Origin: Xiphydria camelus
Lineage: Eukaryota; Arthropoda; Insecta; Hymenoptera; Xiphydriidae
Direction of reading: 5' to 3'
Assembly: GCA_963678675.1 (NCBI GenBank)
Contig: OY783192.1
Span: 6,024,001-6,088,000, forward strand
DNA: 64,000 bases
Below the pieces are notes generated by a model. The model saw only the letters and a list, made by a program, of their open reading frames with translations, searched no databases and had not been told where the DNA came from. How positions within the stretch are numbered: the first letter of the stretch is position 1; every line of letters begins with the position of its first letter. This document shows, piece after piece, positions 11,420 to 22,147 of this stretch. A program made the translations under genes and the position numbers.

Positions 11420-12715
11420 TATGTGTATTACGCATGTGTTTGAAAGGTATTAAGGGAGAGACGCCGAATTCGGACCGGCGTCAGCGCCTAGATTGAACCA
11501 CCTTTATATCTAGAATTGTAGGAATATTTTATGTCGTTTGTGTGTTTAATTAGTTACGTCATGTATTTAGATTTGGAGTTGGACGATGCACCTTTTTCAT
11601 TAGTTCTGATAGCCATATTTATGGGTGATATAATATATTACGGGGGTCCAAACTAGACGCTGGTGCAAATCCGCCTACTCTCCCCTATTTTAAATAACTC
11701 TCCTTTATACGCTGCCTATAAGAGATTCAACAAAGTAAGTCTAAGTAAACCAGTTCTCCTCTGCTGTTAAAAAAATCGTCCCAACGTCCTCATTAAACAT
11801 AGATCAATAAAAACGTTTCCCCTTTTGGTCGCACGTCAGGTACTCCACGTGTGTACGCACGCGTTAAATCACGCGTAGGCCATCCCCTTCTTCGACGAGG
11901 GGGAGAGGAGGCTGTCCCGACCCATAAAACTTCAACTCGAGCCTTCGCTTTGCCGCCCGCAAAAAACCAAGCTCGGGCGCGTTCCCGAGATATTTCTTGG
12001 ATTACGGAAACCCTTTCTCGCGTCTTAAATTAATGACCGCTCGTATTTTATATATTCCTCCACGAAACGTCGGGGAAGGGCCCCGTGCCGATGAAAAAAA
12101 CACGAGAAAAATCGTGCACGTGCGTGGCAGCTGGCGCCATTTTGTAATCGACACCGCCATCGTCGTATCTCTCAACCCTTGCGCAACCCTATCCCGACGG
12201 AGGGTCCCACCGACGCTAACCCCTTTGACTGGTCCACCCTTTCGACTGGCAAAAGAGGGAAGTTAATTCGCGCTCCTGTCACAACACGGGCATTCGGGCG
12301 TCACTCGCAATCCGTGACACTCGATTGGCTGAAATCACGCGACCGGGCCTCGAAGGGGGTTTCGGTGAAGTCTGTGCCTATAGAGCTTTTTCGGATTGTT
12401 TTGACGGTTTTCATACCTACTGCAGGATACGAGTGCAGCAGCCATACTAGTTGAAAGAAAATATTCGTTGGGGAAAAAATATACATACCTATTTTTTTTT
12501 ACGAGATGTATATGATTGCATGAAAGTTATAAAATTGATGATGCAAAACCTCGGTAATAATATATCCATTAATACTGAAGAGTATCTGCTTTTGGAAATA
12601 TTTATTTTAAACTTTAGAACTGTACTGAAGTTCTAACATAAATATATGAATTCTACAATCTTCTCTTAAAATTCAAAAACATTCTGTACGGATCACGAAT
12701 TTCTGTAAGGTTCTA
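11420..12715. other. Unassigned stretch
   Basis: No gene supported. 11850-12300 is CpG-rich with short overlapping open frames, and the rest is AT-rich. Near 11640-11700 a CTCCCCTATTTTA word resembles the TAGGGGA-type ends described elsewhere, but no partner was found. Confidence 0.45.
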
Positions 12716-12945
12716 CCGAGAAAAATAATTTGGTCAATTTAACAAAAATCCTGAAATCAGTTATCAAATTGTTTGATGAAATATGGATCCTCCATCTATT
12801 TGGTTGAAGTGACCACTTTGAGTTACCAAACATTTTGTTAGAATAACTGAATATTTGGTTCAACTGACCAGCATTTTAGTTAGAATAAGTAAACGTGTTT
12901 AATTAAATACGTTTTGTAATTTTAACCTAATTTTTTTTCTTAGTG
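12716..12945. mobile_element. MITE, CACTGAGAAAAA family
   Basis: The left end CCGAGAAAAATAATTTGG follows TA (12714-12715). The right end, reverse complemented, is CACTAAGAAAAAAAATTAGG. The internal GGATCCTCCA..TTTGGTT block is shared with 18501-18756 and, inverted, with 11155. It is about 230 bases, with no open frame of note. Confidence 0.8.
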
Positions 12946-14129
12946 TGTGTTTCAAAATTAGGAAACGATCGAAACATTGCAATATAACTATTTGGAATTA
13001 AAATAAATACGTCTCCCTTAAAATTAAGAGTATAATTTTGTAAATTTAAGATATACTCATATCATATATATGTATATATATATATTTTCATGTTCTATCG
13101 TATCCGAAAATTAAGGAAATTTTTAACAGCGAGCTATTCGTATTTTAATCGAAAGCTTATCGCCGCCTGTTGTAATTTGCAATAGGGTATAAGTATAAAA
13201 ATATGTAAAAAATCTATACCGCAATTTTTTTTAAAGAAACGACTCGAAATTTGATAAAGTGCCTTGAATATTGAATTCAAAATCAATTATCCACTCTCTC
13301 TATTGACTTCTAAAGATATCCCGCAGATGCCGATCGCTATCTCTTGTAGGTCGAGAACGAATTTAAACCCAACCTTTTGAAAACGATAGACACCCTCTTT
13401 CTCTCTCTCCCTCCGCCCTTCTCTTCCGGATGCTTAACCGCGACGACACGTGCAACCGATCCCGACCTATTTCTCTATTCCGGATTCCGGGAGGAGGAGC
13501 GCGCGCCGCGGGGACGACGATTCCCTCACGAGGGTGTACGGAAAAGCCGATCCAAGATCGTATCCTTTATCCCGCGCGCGTGTGGTGTCGGTCGCTTAAT
13601 GCCTACTTTTTTTAACGAGTCGCCCGGAATTAGTTCTCGGTCGCTTCACGATCCGATTTCTAGGACGCGCGCCCGCGGCGGCTGCGTCGCACCTGAAGCT
13701 CGCGCTCGCGCGCATCGCGCGAAGGCTGCACCTTTCGAATTTCTTTTCTGCCTGTGCGCCCGAGTGGCAATATCTCGATGGGTGTATCTCGGTGTCTCGC
13801 GCGCGTCGTTTCGTCGTCGGATAAGGCCGCAGGCGTCGGTTAGCGGACGAATATTTCTTTCCTTTATACGTAAAAGTCCGGCTGTCACGCGAGCGTGGAA
13901 TATTTTGCGTCTATTCTTTGTATCTATACGTTGCTCTTATGAAGATTCTTGAATATATTTCGAATCGTGGAAGTTTGCTATATACAATTTCTAAGTATTG
14001 TTTATACATTTAATATATACGATTGTATGACTTATAAACGCAGAAAAAAATATGTTTGAAATAAATAAGTATTACTATATATTAAATTTAAAGAAGTGGT
14101 GTTTTTGCAAAGTTTTTAGAGTACATATA
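12946..14129. other. Unassigned stretch with a CpG-rich core
   Basis: AT-rich flanks surround a CpG-rich core at 13370-13950. The core carries a 191-codon plus-strand open frame (13377-13952), very rich in Arg, Ala and Ser, and a smaller minus-strand frame over the same bases. I see no domain, so chance openness in GC-rich DNA is the likelier explanation. A TA-rich dinucleotide run lies at 13063-13085. Confidence 0.45.
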
Positions 14130-15010
14130 TAGGGGAGAGCGGGTTTAGTTGTAACACTTTTTATAGATCCTCTATTATTGTCTGTAACTTGGGTCTAATG
14201 AAAGAAATGGAAAATATTTTATCATGAGCATTCAGTTTATTTATTTATTCACCGTTCCCATATTAAATAAGTACGTCCAATCAATAAGTCAGAAATAGAT
14301 CCATTTTTAGTGAACGAAATCGGATTTTATTTCTTTTTCTTCGTTGGGGCTAGTTGTAATAGGCATGGGGCAAATTGTAACAGAAACAAATTGTTATGAT
14401 TATTGAGGATAAGTATGATAAAGGGCTTATAAATCTTAAGACTTAACAATTCTTAATACTACCTATATCAATGCCATTTTTTCTATTTATACGTTCTTAA
14501 TTAAATATTAGTCTTTCTTAGTTACCTAAATACATACATCTGAGGTTTTGTATAGATCCTTATTCTAGTATACAATAATATTCCCGTGATAAAACTCAGA
14601 TTCCGTAAGTTATGCAACATATAATTTGCCTCAAGAATTAGGTCTTATACGGTTATTTTCAATATGAATCGAAATAAAATGGATAGGGTTCACATGTTAT
14701 TGATAAAACATGCTTGCTACCGTGGAAAACTCACGTCTCTAGCATAACGTAGTTACGTGTTGCATAAGGCATGATAATAAAACGTACAGACCGAAATTAC
14801 GAAAATGAAAATTCAAATTTACGTGTCAGAATTTCACGCTGCACACAGAACTCTCTTCTACGAAGATGCACAGTTGATTGACCGATTGTGTCGGCTATCA
14901 GCGACACCTAGCTTGTCCAAAACGCGATTTCATGCATCACGGAAAGTTGCATCAGCCTATAAAACGCCTGTTACTACTTGCCCCTGTTACAACCAACCCT
15001 GCTCCCCCTC
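14130..15010. mobile_element. TAGGGGAGAG-ended element with repeated AGTTGTAACA word
   Basis: The left end TAGGGGAGAGCGGGTTTAGT and the right end, reverse complemented, AGGGGGAGCAGGGTTGGTTG define about 880 bases. The word AGTTGTAACA or variants (TTGTAATAG, ATTGTAACAG, GTTACAACC) appears at both ends and again near 14346-14383. The interior is AT-rich and non-coding. It belongs with the elements at 26923, 29914, 33168, 52068 and 58469 by end sequence and architecture. Confidence 0.75.
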
Positions 15011-16293
15011 TTGGATAAAATACAATATTTACTTGTCTTATTTATTTGGCTGAAGTAATTATTATTTAAAACAGTGCATACAAAATGTGACGAACTAAAT
15101 ATAGATTCCACGACGTCTTTTATCAATTCTACAGAATTGTTTGCTGTTTTAATAAAGCCATGCTCACAAATGATTATTAATATGTTTCCATAACGCTTAA
15201 TAAACAAAATTAAAGTACATGGACATTTGGTCCAATACAATTTACGTTACCGTATGGGAAGAATTGTATTATCTCGCCGCGATAATCCCAATTTCGCCGT
15301 TATACTCGCGCCGATCGTCGCGTTGGATCTTAATTATTTCCTCGCCGAAGGAGGGAGGAATTGGTAACGCGTAACATAAATATCTCCCGGCACTCGTCCC
15401 GACGCCCCTATCAAGGGGCGGCATAATAATTAGAATTTACGTGCAAATGATTCGTAATTCGAGTCCGTGACGTGCGGAGCACCGAACCTATTCGATCGGA
15501 ATAAATCGCGACGAGTCTTTGTGCGAGTGCGCCGCGTGCACGCGCTCTCCCATGCAAACCCACCCAACCTATATGACTGCGTACGCGAACACCGATCGAA
15601 CGAGGCCGCGCCTTATGGCCCGTCAGCAATTCCCGATTTTATGGGACATAAAGTCGATCGAAGTCTGCTTTCGGATACTTGATTGGCTATCCGAATAATG
15701 TCGTCGCGTTACGACAATAGCATTCGGATTAACGTATCCCCGTTAATGATCCGCAAACCTTGGATATACGAGTGTTCCGCTCGTCACCTCCGAGAGACCG
15801 CGACGTCGACGACCCTCCTCCTCGATCGCTCGTGCTGTACGATGAAAGTCACACAATGCTCTCTTGTTTATGGGCGAGTGATTCTCGGAAGTGCTTAAGT
15901 CAGGTGGTAGAAGTATTTTTGTTCGTCCAATAACAATCCTTAATATACGTCAAACGTATAAGACCGCCGGCACGAAATAGTAAACGCGTAAATGGGTTTC
16001 TCACGAGAATGGTGGGTCCAGAGAAATATGTGGTGTCGAATTCTTAGACTGCTCGCGTTATTGGAGAGCAGTAGCGTTTCTTTCCACGATATTGTACGTA
16101 AGCAGGCTCGTGTATGGCTCGATATTCGACATAGAGATGTGCAAGGAAAAGTGCGAATGAAACAACGACGAGTATCTAAAGGAAAACGAGTTTGACGCTT
16201 ATACTTTCCTCGCTTTGAGAAGAATGTCAAAGATAAAGAATATTAGTCCATGGATACATAATATTATCTCATAGAAGGACCATAATATACGTA
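15011..16293. other. Unassigned stretch
   Basis: No gene recognised. The GC-rich part at 15260-15720 has several ATTA and TAATTA homeodomain-type words inside CpG-rich DNA, compatible with a regulatory segment but not evidence for one. Open frames are below 100 codons. Confidence 0.4.
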
Positions 16294-16421
16294 CGCGGAG
16301 GAAAAGGATTAGTAGTTTTTATAGTGAATCCCAATAGCAGGGCTTCTCAAGGTGAAACGTTGAATTTTTTAATAGACACAGCGTACTTTTTACAGTTCGT
16401 TACAGTATAAATCGGTAAATA

Positions 16422-17286
16422 CCCGTCAGCACGCACGTTATTTTACCAGCATAGAGTAAGCGCGTGATGAGAGTTTCTTTCACCGAGGCGCGCGCGCGTG
16501 CGTATTTATGTCGTCTGAGGTTTGGAAATCAATTAAATAGTGAATGTATGATCGAGTAAATAAATAATTAATAAATATTGTATTTATTAAAAGTACACGT
16601 TGTCACATGAATGACGTACACGAGTGCGTCCGTGTGCTCAACGTAGTTGTGGACCGAAGATGATAACCGAACGTTAGCAGACAATACCGAACGTAAATTT
16701 TCCTCCAGCCGAATGTAGGCCCGTGATGAGAGAAGCTCTTACGGCGCAACACGAGGTTTGGAGTGATAATGAATATCTTTTTCTAAGATTATCAAACTGG
16801 CATTAGTATAACAAAGTATAATCATGAGAATACACGGAAAAGAACAGGACTCAGTTCTGAGTAAAAATTACACTACTGTAGTTAAAAATTCGAAGTGTTA
16901 CTTAACATATAGTCATTGCGCATCAGATATTACTATAAAAGTAGGAAAAATCGAAATAAAGTACCTTTCGCTATTCAAATAGTTAAACATTTACTACAGT
17001 GTTTAAGATAATAAGATTGAAATCGTCATTTCTCACTACTAATAAATGAGTTACTAAATGCTTCATAAATAGATCACCGAAAAATTTTTAATTATCAATC
17101 TGTTTCAGCTTTAGTGTGTACTAGTATTTTTAACTCAAATATTCAAATACAATTTCGTATAATTTGAGCTCCATTTTTCTCCATGTAGACAAAGTTTTGA
17201 CTACTCATGCCATTTGAAATTGACGAATACTATCGCTTTCAAAATTAGCGTGAGCAAAATACTCATGACGCGTGTGCCGACGGGTG
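16422..17286. mobile_element. Nested element with CCCGTCRGCAC ends
   Basis: Inverted ends CCCGTCAGCACGCACG (16422-16437) and CGCGTGTGCCGACGGG (17269-17284) sit inside the 16294-17412 MITE. The interior contains two related blocks with CGTGATGAGAG..GAGGTTTGGA near 16460-16530 and 16722-16760. It hosts a further insertion at 16833-17185. The exact target duplication is unclear. Confidence 0.65.
16833..17185. mobile_element. Innermost nested TA-flanked MITE
   Basis: TA (16831-16832) then CACGGAAAAGAACAGG. The right end is CCATTTTTCTCCATG then TA (17186-17187). About 353 bases with ACTCAG..TTTGAG subterminal words, non-coding. It is the third level of the insertion stack. Confidence 0.65.
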
Positions 17287-17412
17287 TTAACGGGGGTGAT
17301 TGGTAAATTCCTATTAAAAACTTCAACGTTTCACCTTGAGGAGTCTTGCTACTGGGATAACTGAAAAAATTCATGGGTCTTCCCATGTTGTTTTACCAAC
17401 CCTTTTTCTTTG

Positions 17413-18500
17413 TATACCTCTCTATCGATCTAAATATTTCCCGAAAAGTTAAAGATTCTCCGGTAAACTCTACAGTCATTTTCACGAATGAGGAAAAAAT
17501 CCGCAAAAGGCGACACACTCCGACGTTACAAATCGCGCGCGATAAATCACGTCTCTCCCTTTCGTAGCGAATGTGGCTAAAGGATTTCCTCCCCTGAACC
17601 CTCTCCACGCGCGTGCATGCCGGCGGTATTCGCCGCCGTACGCGTATAAGGACAGTGTGTGCCGCTCGCGCGCGCTCTCTCCTTTCTCTCCTCCCGCCGT
17701 CAACTTCCAGTTTTTTGAAAACAGAGCGAGATCGTAAGCTCGCTCTATAGGGAGGGAGAGAAAGAGAAGGCGAGTCAGCCGAGGGAGAGAACGCGGCACT
17801 CGTACGCAGATGCGTGCCCCGCGGCTTTTCCCCCAATTTTCAATGTTCTAGTCGTCGACTAGCCGGCATTATTTCGTACGCCGCGCTACCGTTCTGCGCC
17901 GCGCCGACCCTCGCGCGTGTAACGAATCCGCCGTTTTTTGCCGCCGAAAATATCCACTTTTCAGGGGGAATTTTCGACGCGCGCCACGTCGGGGAACCCC
18001 GAGTGGTGATCCTGGAAAGCTGTGCTAAGCGCGTATGGAAATCTATTGAGAAAAAAGCGGTTAAAAATATGTAAACCTTGCGTCCGTGAAGAGAGAGAGA
18101 GAGAGAGGGGGAAAAAGAAGGACGGTGTCAAAGAGCGAGAGGTATAGATAAAGAGAGAGAAAGTGGGAAAGAGAAAGGGGGTGGGAGGGAGTTAGAGAGC
18201 TCTCGTGGATAGGTAACACGTGGACCGCAACCTCCGGAGGGACAATGTGTGTACGGTGCTACTCGTGCGCGCGTTTCCTCCTCCTTTCCAGACTCTCGGA
18301 TGGTTTTTACGCCGGGCGATCACGACTCCCCCGTCGAGGGGGATTCCACGGGCACGCGTACGTACGCGTATAGGTATAAGTACGGGGAAACGCTCCGGAA
18401 CGATTCATTTCTGTTGTAAAGCACAAGGAGACGGGCGATTTTCGAGAGTGATATAGACCGCAGGATTCGGATCTACTTACGTTTCTCTTATGTACCTGTA
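17413..18500. other. CpG-rich stretch and purine runs
   Basis: No gene supported. 17570-18000 is CpG-rich with mutually overlapping frames on both strands. 18085-18200 is a GA-rich purine tract that includes (GA)n at about 18088-18107. Confidence 0.5.
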
Positions 18501-18756
18501 TTGAAAAAGATTACCTGGTCGATTTAACCAAAATCCTGGAAATCATAAGCAAATCGTTTGGTAACATACGGATCCTCCACCTGTTTGGTTAAACTGACCA
18601 TTTTCTGGGTAGAGTAACTAGACATGTAGTTAGATTAACTAAACATGTAGTTAGAATGACTAAATATTTGGTTCGAATTACTAGTATGTATTTTGGTTAG
18701 CATAATTAAACTCGTTTAACCAAATGCGTTGTAACCAAGTTGTTTTTCTCGTTGTG
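18501..18756. mobile_element. MITE, CACTGAGAAAAA family with TA duplication
   Basis: TA at 18499-18500 and 18757-18758 flanks about 256 bases. The interior matches 12716-12945 closely: ATTACCTGGTCGATTTAACC start, GGATCCTCCA block, repeated ACTAAACAT..TAGTTAGA words. Non-coding. Confidence 0.85.
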
Positions 18757-19916
18757 TAATCTAAGGTGTATCTACCGTGTATCGTCGTTCGAGATTTACC
18801 TCGGAGATTTTTCGGAAAATAGAGATATTTGCGGAAAATCATATTAAATTGGGTTTTAAATTTCTTATTGGCTTTAAGTTGTTAAGTTCTAGTGCAAATT
18901 TTTATTTTTTGTCCCTTCATCGAGTATCTTTGTGTAGAAATTTGGTTAGGAATTTAGTAGGACTCATATAAGGAATCTTATGGAAATAACCTGGAAATGT
19001 AACGTTTACACAGAGAAAAAAAAATAGAAGATTTGATTAAAATGGCAGTAATGGGAGGGGAAATGCCGATCAAGTTACTTAAATGAAATAATTTGGTTGT
19101 AATGATTTGAAATTGTAATGAGTATTCATAATGTTTTCATAATGGCAATAATTTCATTGAGATATACTAAACAATTAATTTTTTCGAACAATCTTGAGTA
19201 AGTACATTTAAAAATCTAAGAAAATCATGCAAAATCAGTATTCCCCGCGACGTTATTCGTATTGTGTTTAGAGTTCTTCTCTTTGACGGTAACGTCGCAG
19301 CCACATCTTCGTCATTCGCAATTAATTGCTATACCCTGCCGAAGAGAATTCATCATATGAATCCACCCGGGAGACTCCGGAACACGGGAAACGTCGGCGA
19401 GACGTCCAATTACCCGGAATTAGAGGCGTTTATTTATTATATAAAACCCGGTGAAGACGGGATTAGGGGTTCTTAGGATGCTTTAGAGAGCTCGGAGGTG
19501 CGTATACGAGCGGGACTTTATAGCGGGCGTGGCGGCTCTTCACGGGGGCGTTCGAGTATTTTTAGTTGTTTGATGCCGGCACGCGCTCCGTTTTTTTAGC
19601 GCGATGGGAGCGCATCTGCCGCGGGGACTGCCGTTAGTTAATGTCCGCCAGGTATAGCCCCGGCAGCGCACGCGTGCTCGCCCGCCCGTGTGTGGGTGAC
19701 TCATTGTCTTCGGTGGAAACGGGATTATGTTACTCGCTTATTGAGCGAGCGAGATGTAACGGGCCGCGGTGATCGCTCTACCGTATACCTATATGGCCTT
19801 GCGTGGATGGATATGGGAAAAAAGCGAAGAAGGTCTCTTTGTTTCGCGCTGTCCCGATCGATCCATCGTGACTCTTTCTCTTGTAGCGTGGCTGCGTTAC
19901 TTATGAAAAGCAAATA
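18757..19916. other. Unassigned stretch
   Basis: No gene recognised. AT-rich to 19250, then mixed. 19340-19680 is CpG-rich with ATTA and TTTATT words. Short open frames (64-87 codons) have no recognisable content. Confidence 0.4.
19009..19118. mobile_element. Partial copy of the 24999 MITE family
   Basis: After TA (19007-19008), CACAGAGAAAAAAAAATAG is followed by a block (GCCGATCAAGTTACTT, then ATAATTTGGTTGTAATGATT) shared with 24999-25110. Similarity fades after about 19118, so this copy is truncated or diverged. Confidence 0.7.
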
Positions 19917-20146
19917 TAAGGTAGTGGGGCGGTATCTATGGCCCGGCTTGTGATATGGCCCATCGTCTATAAATTGCAAATTTACCGATATATTCTACTT
20001 TTCTCAGTAACTGGAGTTTCCTTGAATACTAATTCTTACCACTTCTTAACGCCATCTATTAAAAGTTGAATGTATCGGTAAATTTACAATTTATAGACGA
20101 TGGGCCATATCACAAGCGCCTGGCCATATATACCGCTACTACCTTA
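19917..20146. mobile_element. Foldback element, TAAGGTAGT ends
   Basis: Arms of about 75 bases, 19917-19992 and 20072-20146, are near-perfect reverse complements sharing GGGCCATATCACAAGC and GACGATGGGCC blocks. The loop is about 80 bases. Non-coding. The open frames reported over the left arm on both strands are palindrome artefacts. Confidence 0.85.
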
Positions 20147-20210
20147 GATAGTGCCAAGAAAGTACATTTAGAAAGTTTTGATAGAAAAATAAATATTAAA
20201 TATATACCTA

Positions 20211-20476
20211 TACTGAGAAAACAATTGATTTATAGTTAATAAATGTTTGAATATGGCAAAATAAACATTTTATTGAATCAAGTAAATATTTATTAACTAT
20301 TAGGATATTTATTTGGCATAATTAAATCCTTTGAGGCAACAGTAGTTACTGGCAATCATTTGAATGAAATAAGCATTTTAATAATTAACATTTATTTTCT
20401 TGTCCTAACGAAATACTTGTTCCGCCCTATATTTAAAATAATATTTATTCACTATTGATAAACTGTTCTCTCGGTG
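20211..20476. mobile_element. MITE, CACTGAGAAAAC family with TA duplication
   Basis: TA (20209-20210) then TACTGAGAAAACAATTGATT. The right end, reverse complemented, is CACCGAGAGAACAGTTTATC, then TA (20477-20478). The interior alternates TAATAAATG and CATTTATT words. About 266 bases, non-coding. Confidence 0.8.
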
Positions 20477-20970
20477 TATAAATATCTAGTGCTGGATATA
20501 TTGATTTTACTTGATACTAGCAACCACCCGCGACTCCGTTCGCATAGATGCTAGATACCTATGTTATCGCGAACTTTATTATAGATCTATTTGTATTCTA
20601 TAATTTGCCTATATATCATTTGTACATATCTTTTACCGTATAAGCAGTGTTTTCCATAAACTCGTCCATTTGTGCGTTTTTACGATGACCTGCGTAACTA
20701 AAATCGTCACTAGTCAACTTCCTTTTGCCATAACCTCATGAAATATAGAGCCTATTTTCATTCGGAAAGTCCAGACTCTTTAATAGTGAAAGATTTTTTA
20801 AATTGGATCAGTAGTTCCAGAGTTTACCCTCGATAATCAAACAAACTCACAAACTTTTCCTCTTTATTATATTATTATTAAGTGTAGATACCTGTATAAT
20901 AATTATATATTCAGTTAACAAGAATTTTTTGTTATGCCAACAAAAACGTAGGTTTCACATTGACTGAACA

Positions 20971-21180
20971 AAGTAACCGTCCCAGTAGCCGGACATATTT
21001 GAGTATGACTCAAATTATCGAATGGGATAAAAAGGAACTAGTGCAAAAAAATGTTCCAATAAATTAAGAATGCATACAGGAAGTGTCACTAATAAGAGCC
21101 CTGAGGAAGATCTGCTGTATGAATTATTATATCTGTCAGGATACTGGCCTTAGTCGCAGTGCGACTGGTACAGTTACCTT
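20971..21180. mobile_element. MITE with AAGGTAACTGT ends, uninterrupted copy
   Basis: The left end AAGTAACCGTCCCAGTAGCC and the right end, reverse complemented, AAGGTAACTGTACCAGTCGC bound 210 bases. An inverted, interrupted copy lies at 24963-26032. Their alignment shows that this copy carries the unoccupied site (single CA in AAGGCCAGTATCC). Confidence 0.85.
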
Positions 21181-21966
21181 AATCATTCTCGATACATGTA
21201 CCTATATTTAAATATGCCCTTGAAGATAAATAATTTTTTGCAATCTTCAATATTTAAATAAGTATCATCGAACCGAAGATACGAGCGTCGAATATTTCCG
21301 AAACTTGTACAATACACTCCTCGCTCCCTTTCGGTCCGAACCGATGCTGCTGCGCCCGACCACGCGGGTGACGCATCAATGATGCCGCAGACTCCGCTTA
21401 TCTCCCGGCGGAGCAACGGCGGACCAGAGTCTCCCGTGGCTACCTGGTCGAAGCCTCCGAGACCGCGGTAATAAAGGGCCTCATAGTTTTTTTTTTATAA
21501 TCTACCATCCATCCGCTCGTGCGGTCCCTAAGATATTGCCAAACACCGACCGGAATGCCGGCTGTAGAAAAAAGCCTAGATAAAGCGAGGGGCGGGCCCG
21601 CTCTTCTCCCGTCCCGCCGAAGAAGAATGGGCGCGAGGGAAAAAGTTGCGTAGCTCGTGTTCAGCACGCGCATGGTCGACGACGACGGCGGTGCCGTGAA
21701 GACAAGGCGATGACGCGATCATCGGGGTCTTCGCGGCTGGGGGAGGGTGCCCGCGTGCGCGCCGTTATTGCTGACTATACCGTGGCGGTCGAGCCGGTGT
21801 CACACCTCGGCGCCCGTGCGCGCTGGATACCAATGAAAAAGCGGTGTGTTTAACGTAAACTTCCCCTGATCTGATCGTAATTTTTTTTGGTGTCGACACC
21901 TTTTTCTGTCATGGATTCGTGGTGCTTACCAGCATTCAAACACGGACAAAAATAAATCATAGTATA
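21181..21966. other. Unassigned stretch
   Basis: CpG-rich DNA at 21290-21830 with overlapping short frames and no recognisable gene. Confidence 0.45.
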
Positions 21967-22147
21967 TTACAAAGTTTGTGGTCAATTTCGGGAGACGGCC
22001 AATTATTTATTGTTACGATTACTACAATTTCAGTAAAAATGACAGCAACGCTTGCAACGTCTACAAGTTTTACTATAATTTTCACTAGAATTGTAGTCAT
22101 CGTAACGATAAATCGACCTTGTCCCGGAATTTACTACAAACTTTGTA
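21967..22147. mobile_element. Foldback element with ACAAAGTTTGT arms
   Basis: Imperfect arms at 21967-22050 and 22068-22147 pair ACAAAGTTTGTGGTCAATTTC with its complement near 22124-22147, and GTTACGATTACTACAATT with AATTGTAGTCATCGTAAC. The 200-codon open frame over 21919-22521 runs through this palindrome and is therefore not credible as a gene. Confidence 0.7.

Larger units (their letters stand above)
16294..17412. mobile_element. MITE of CACGGAGGAAAAGG family split by nested insertions
   Basis: The left end CGCGGAGGAAAAGGATTAGT follows TA (16292-16293). The right end reads CCAACCCTTTTTCTTTG before TA (17413-17414). Outer arms match the 3807 element: the GGTGAAACGTTGAA and TTCAACGTTTCACC blocks and the CATGGG..CCCATG hairpin. 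Between 16422 and 17286 lies an unrelated insertion, itself interrupted. Confidence 0.8.

Noticed and set aside
13377..13952. 191-codon plus-strand open frame
   Set aside because: It lies in CpG-rich DNA, is Arg/Ala/Ser-rich, is overlapped on the opposite strand and has no recognisable domain. Frames of this length recur in every CpG-rich block here.
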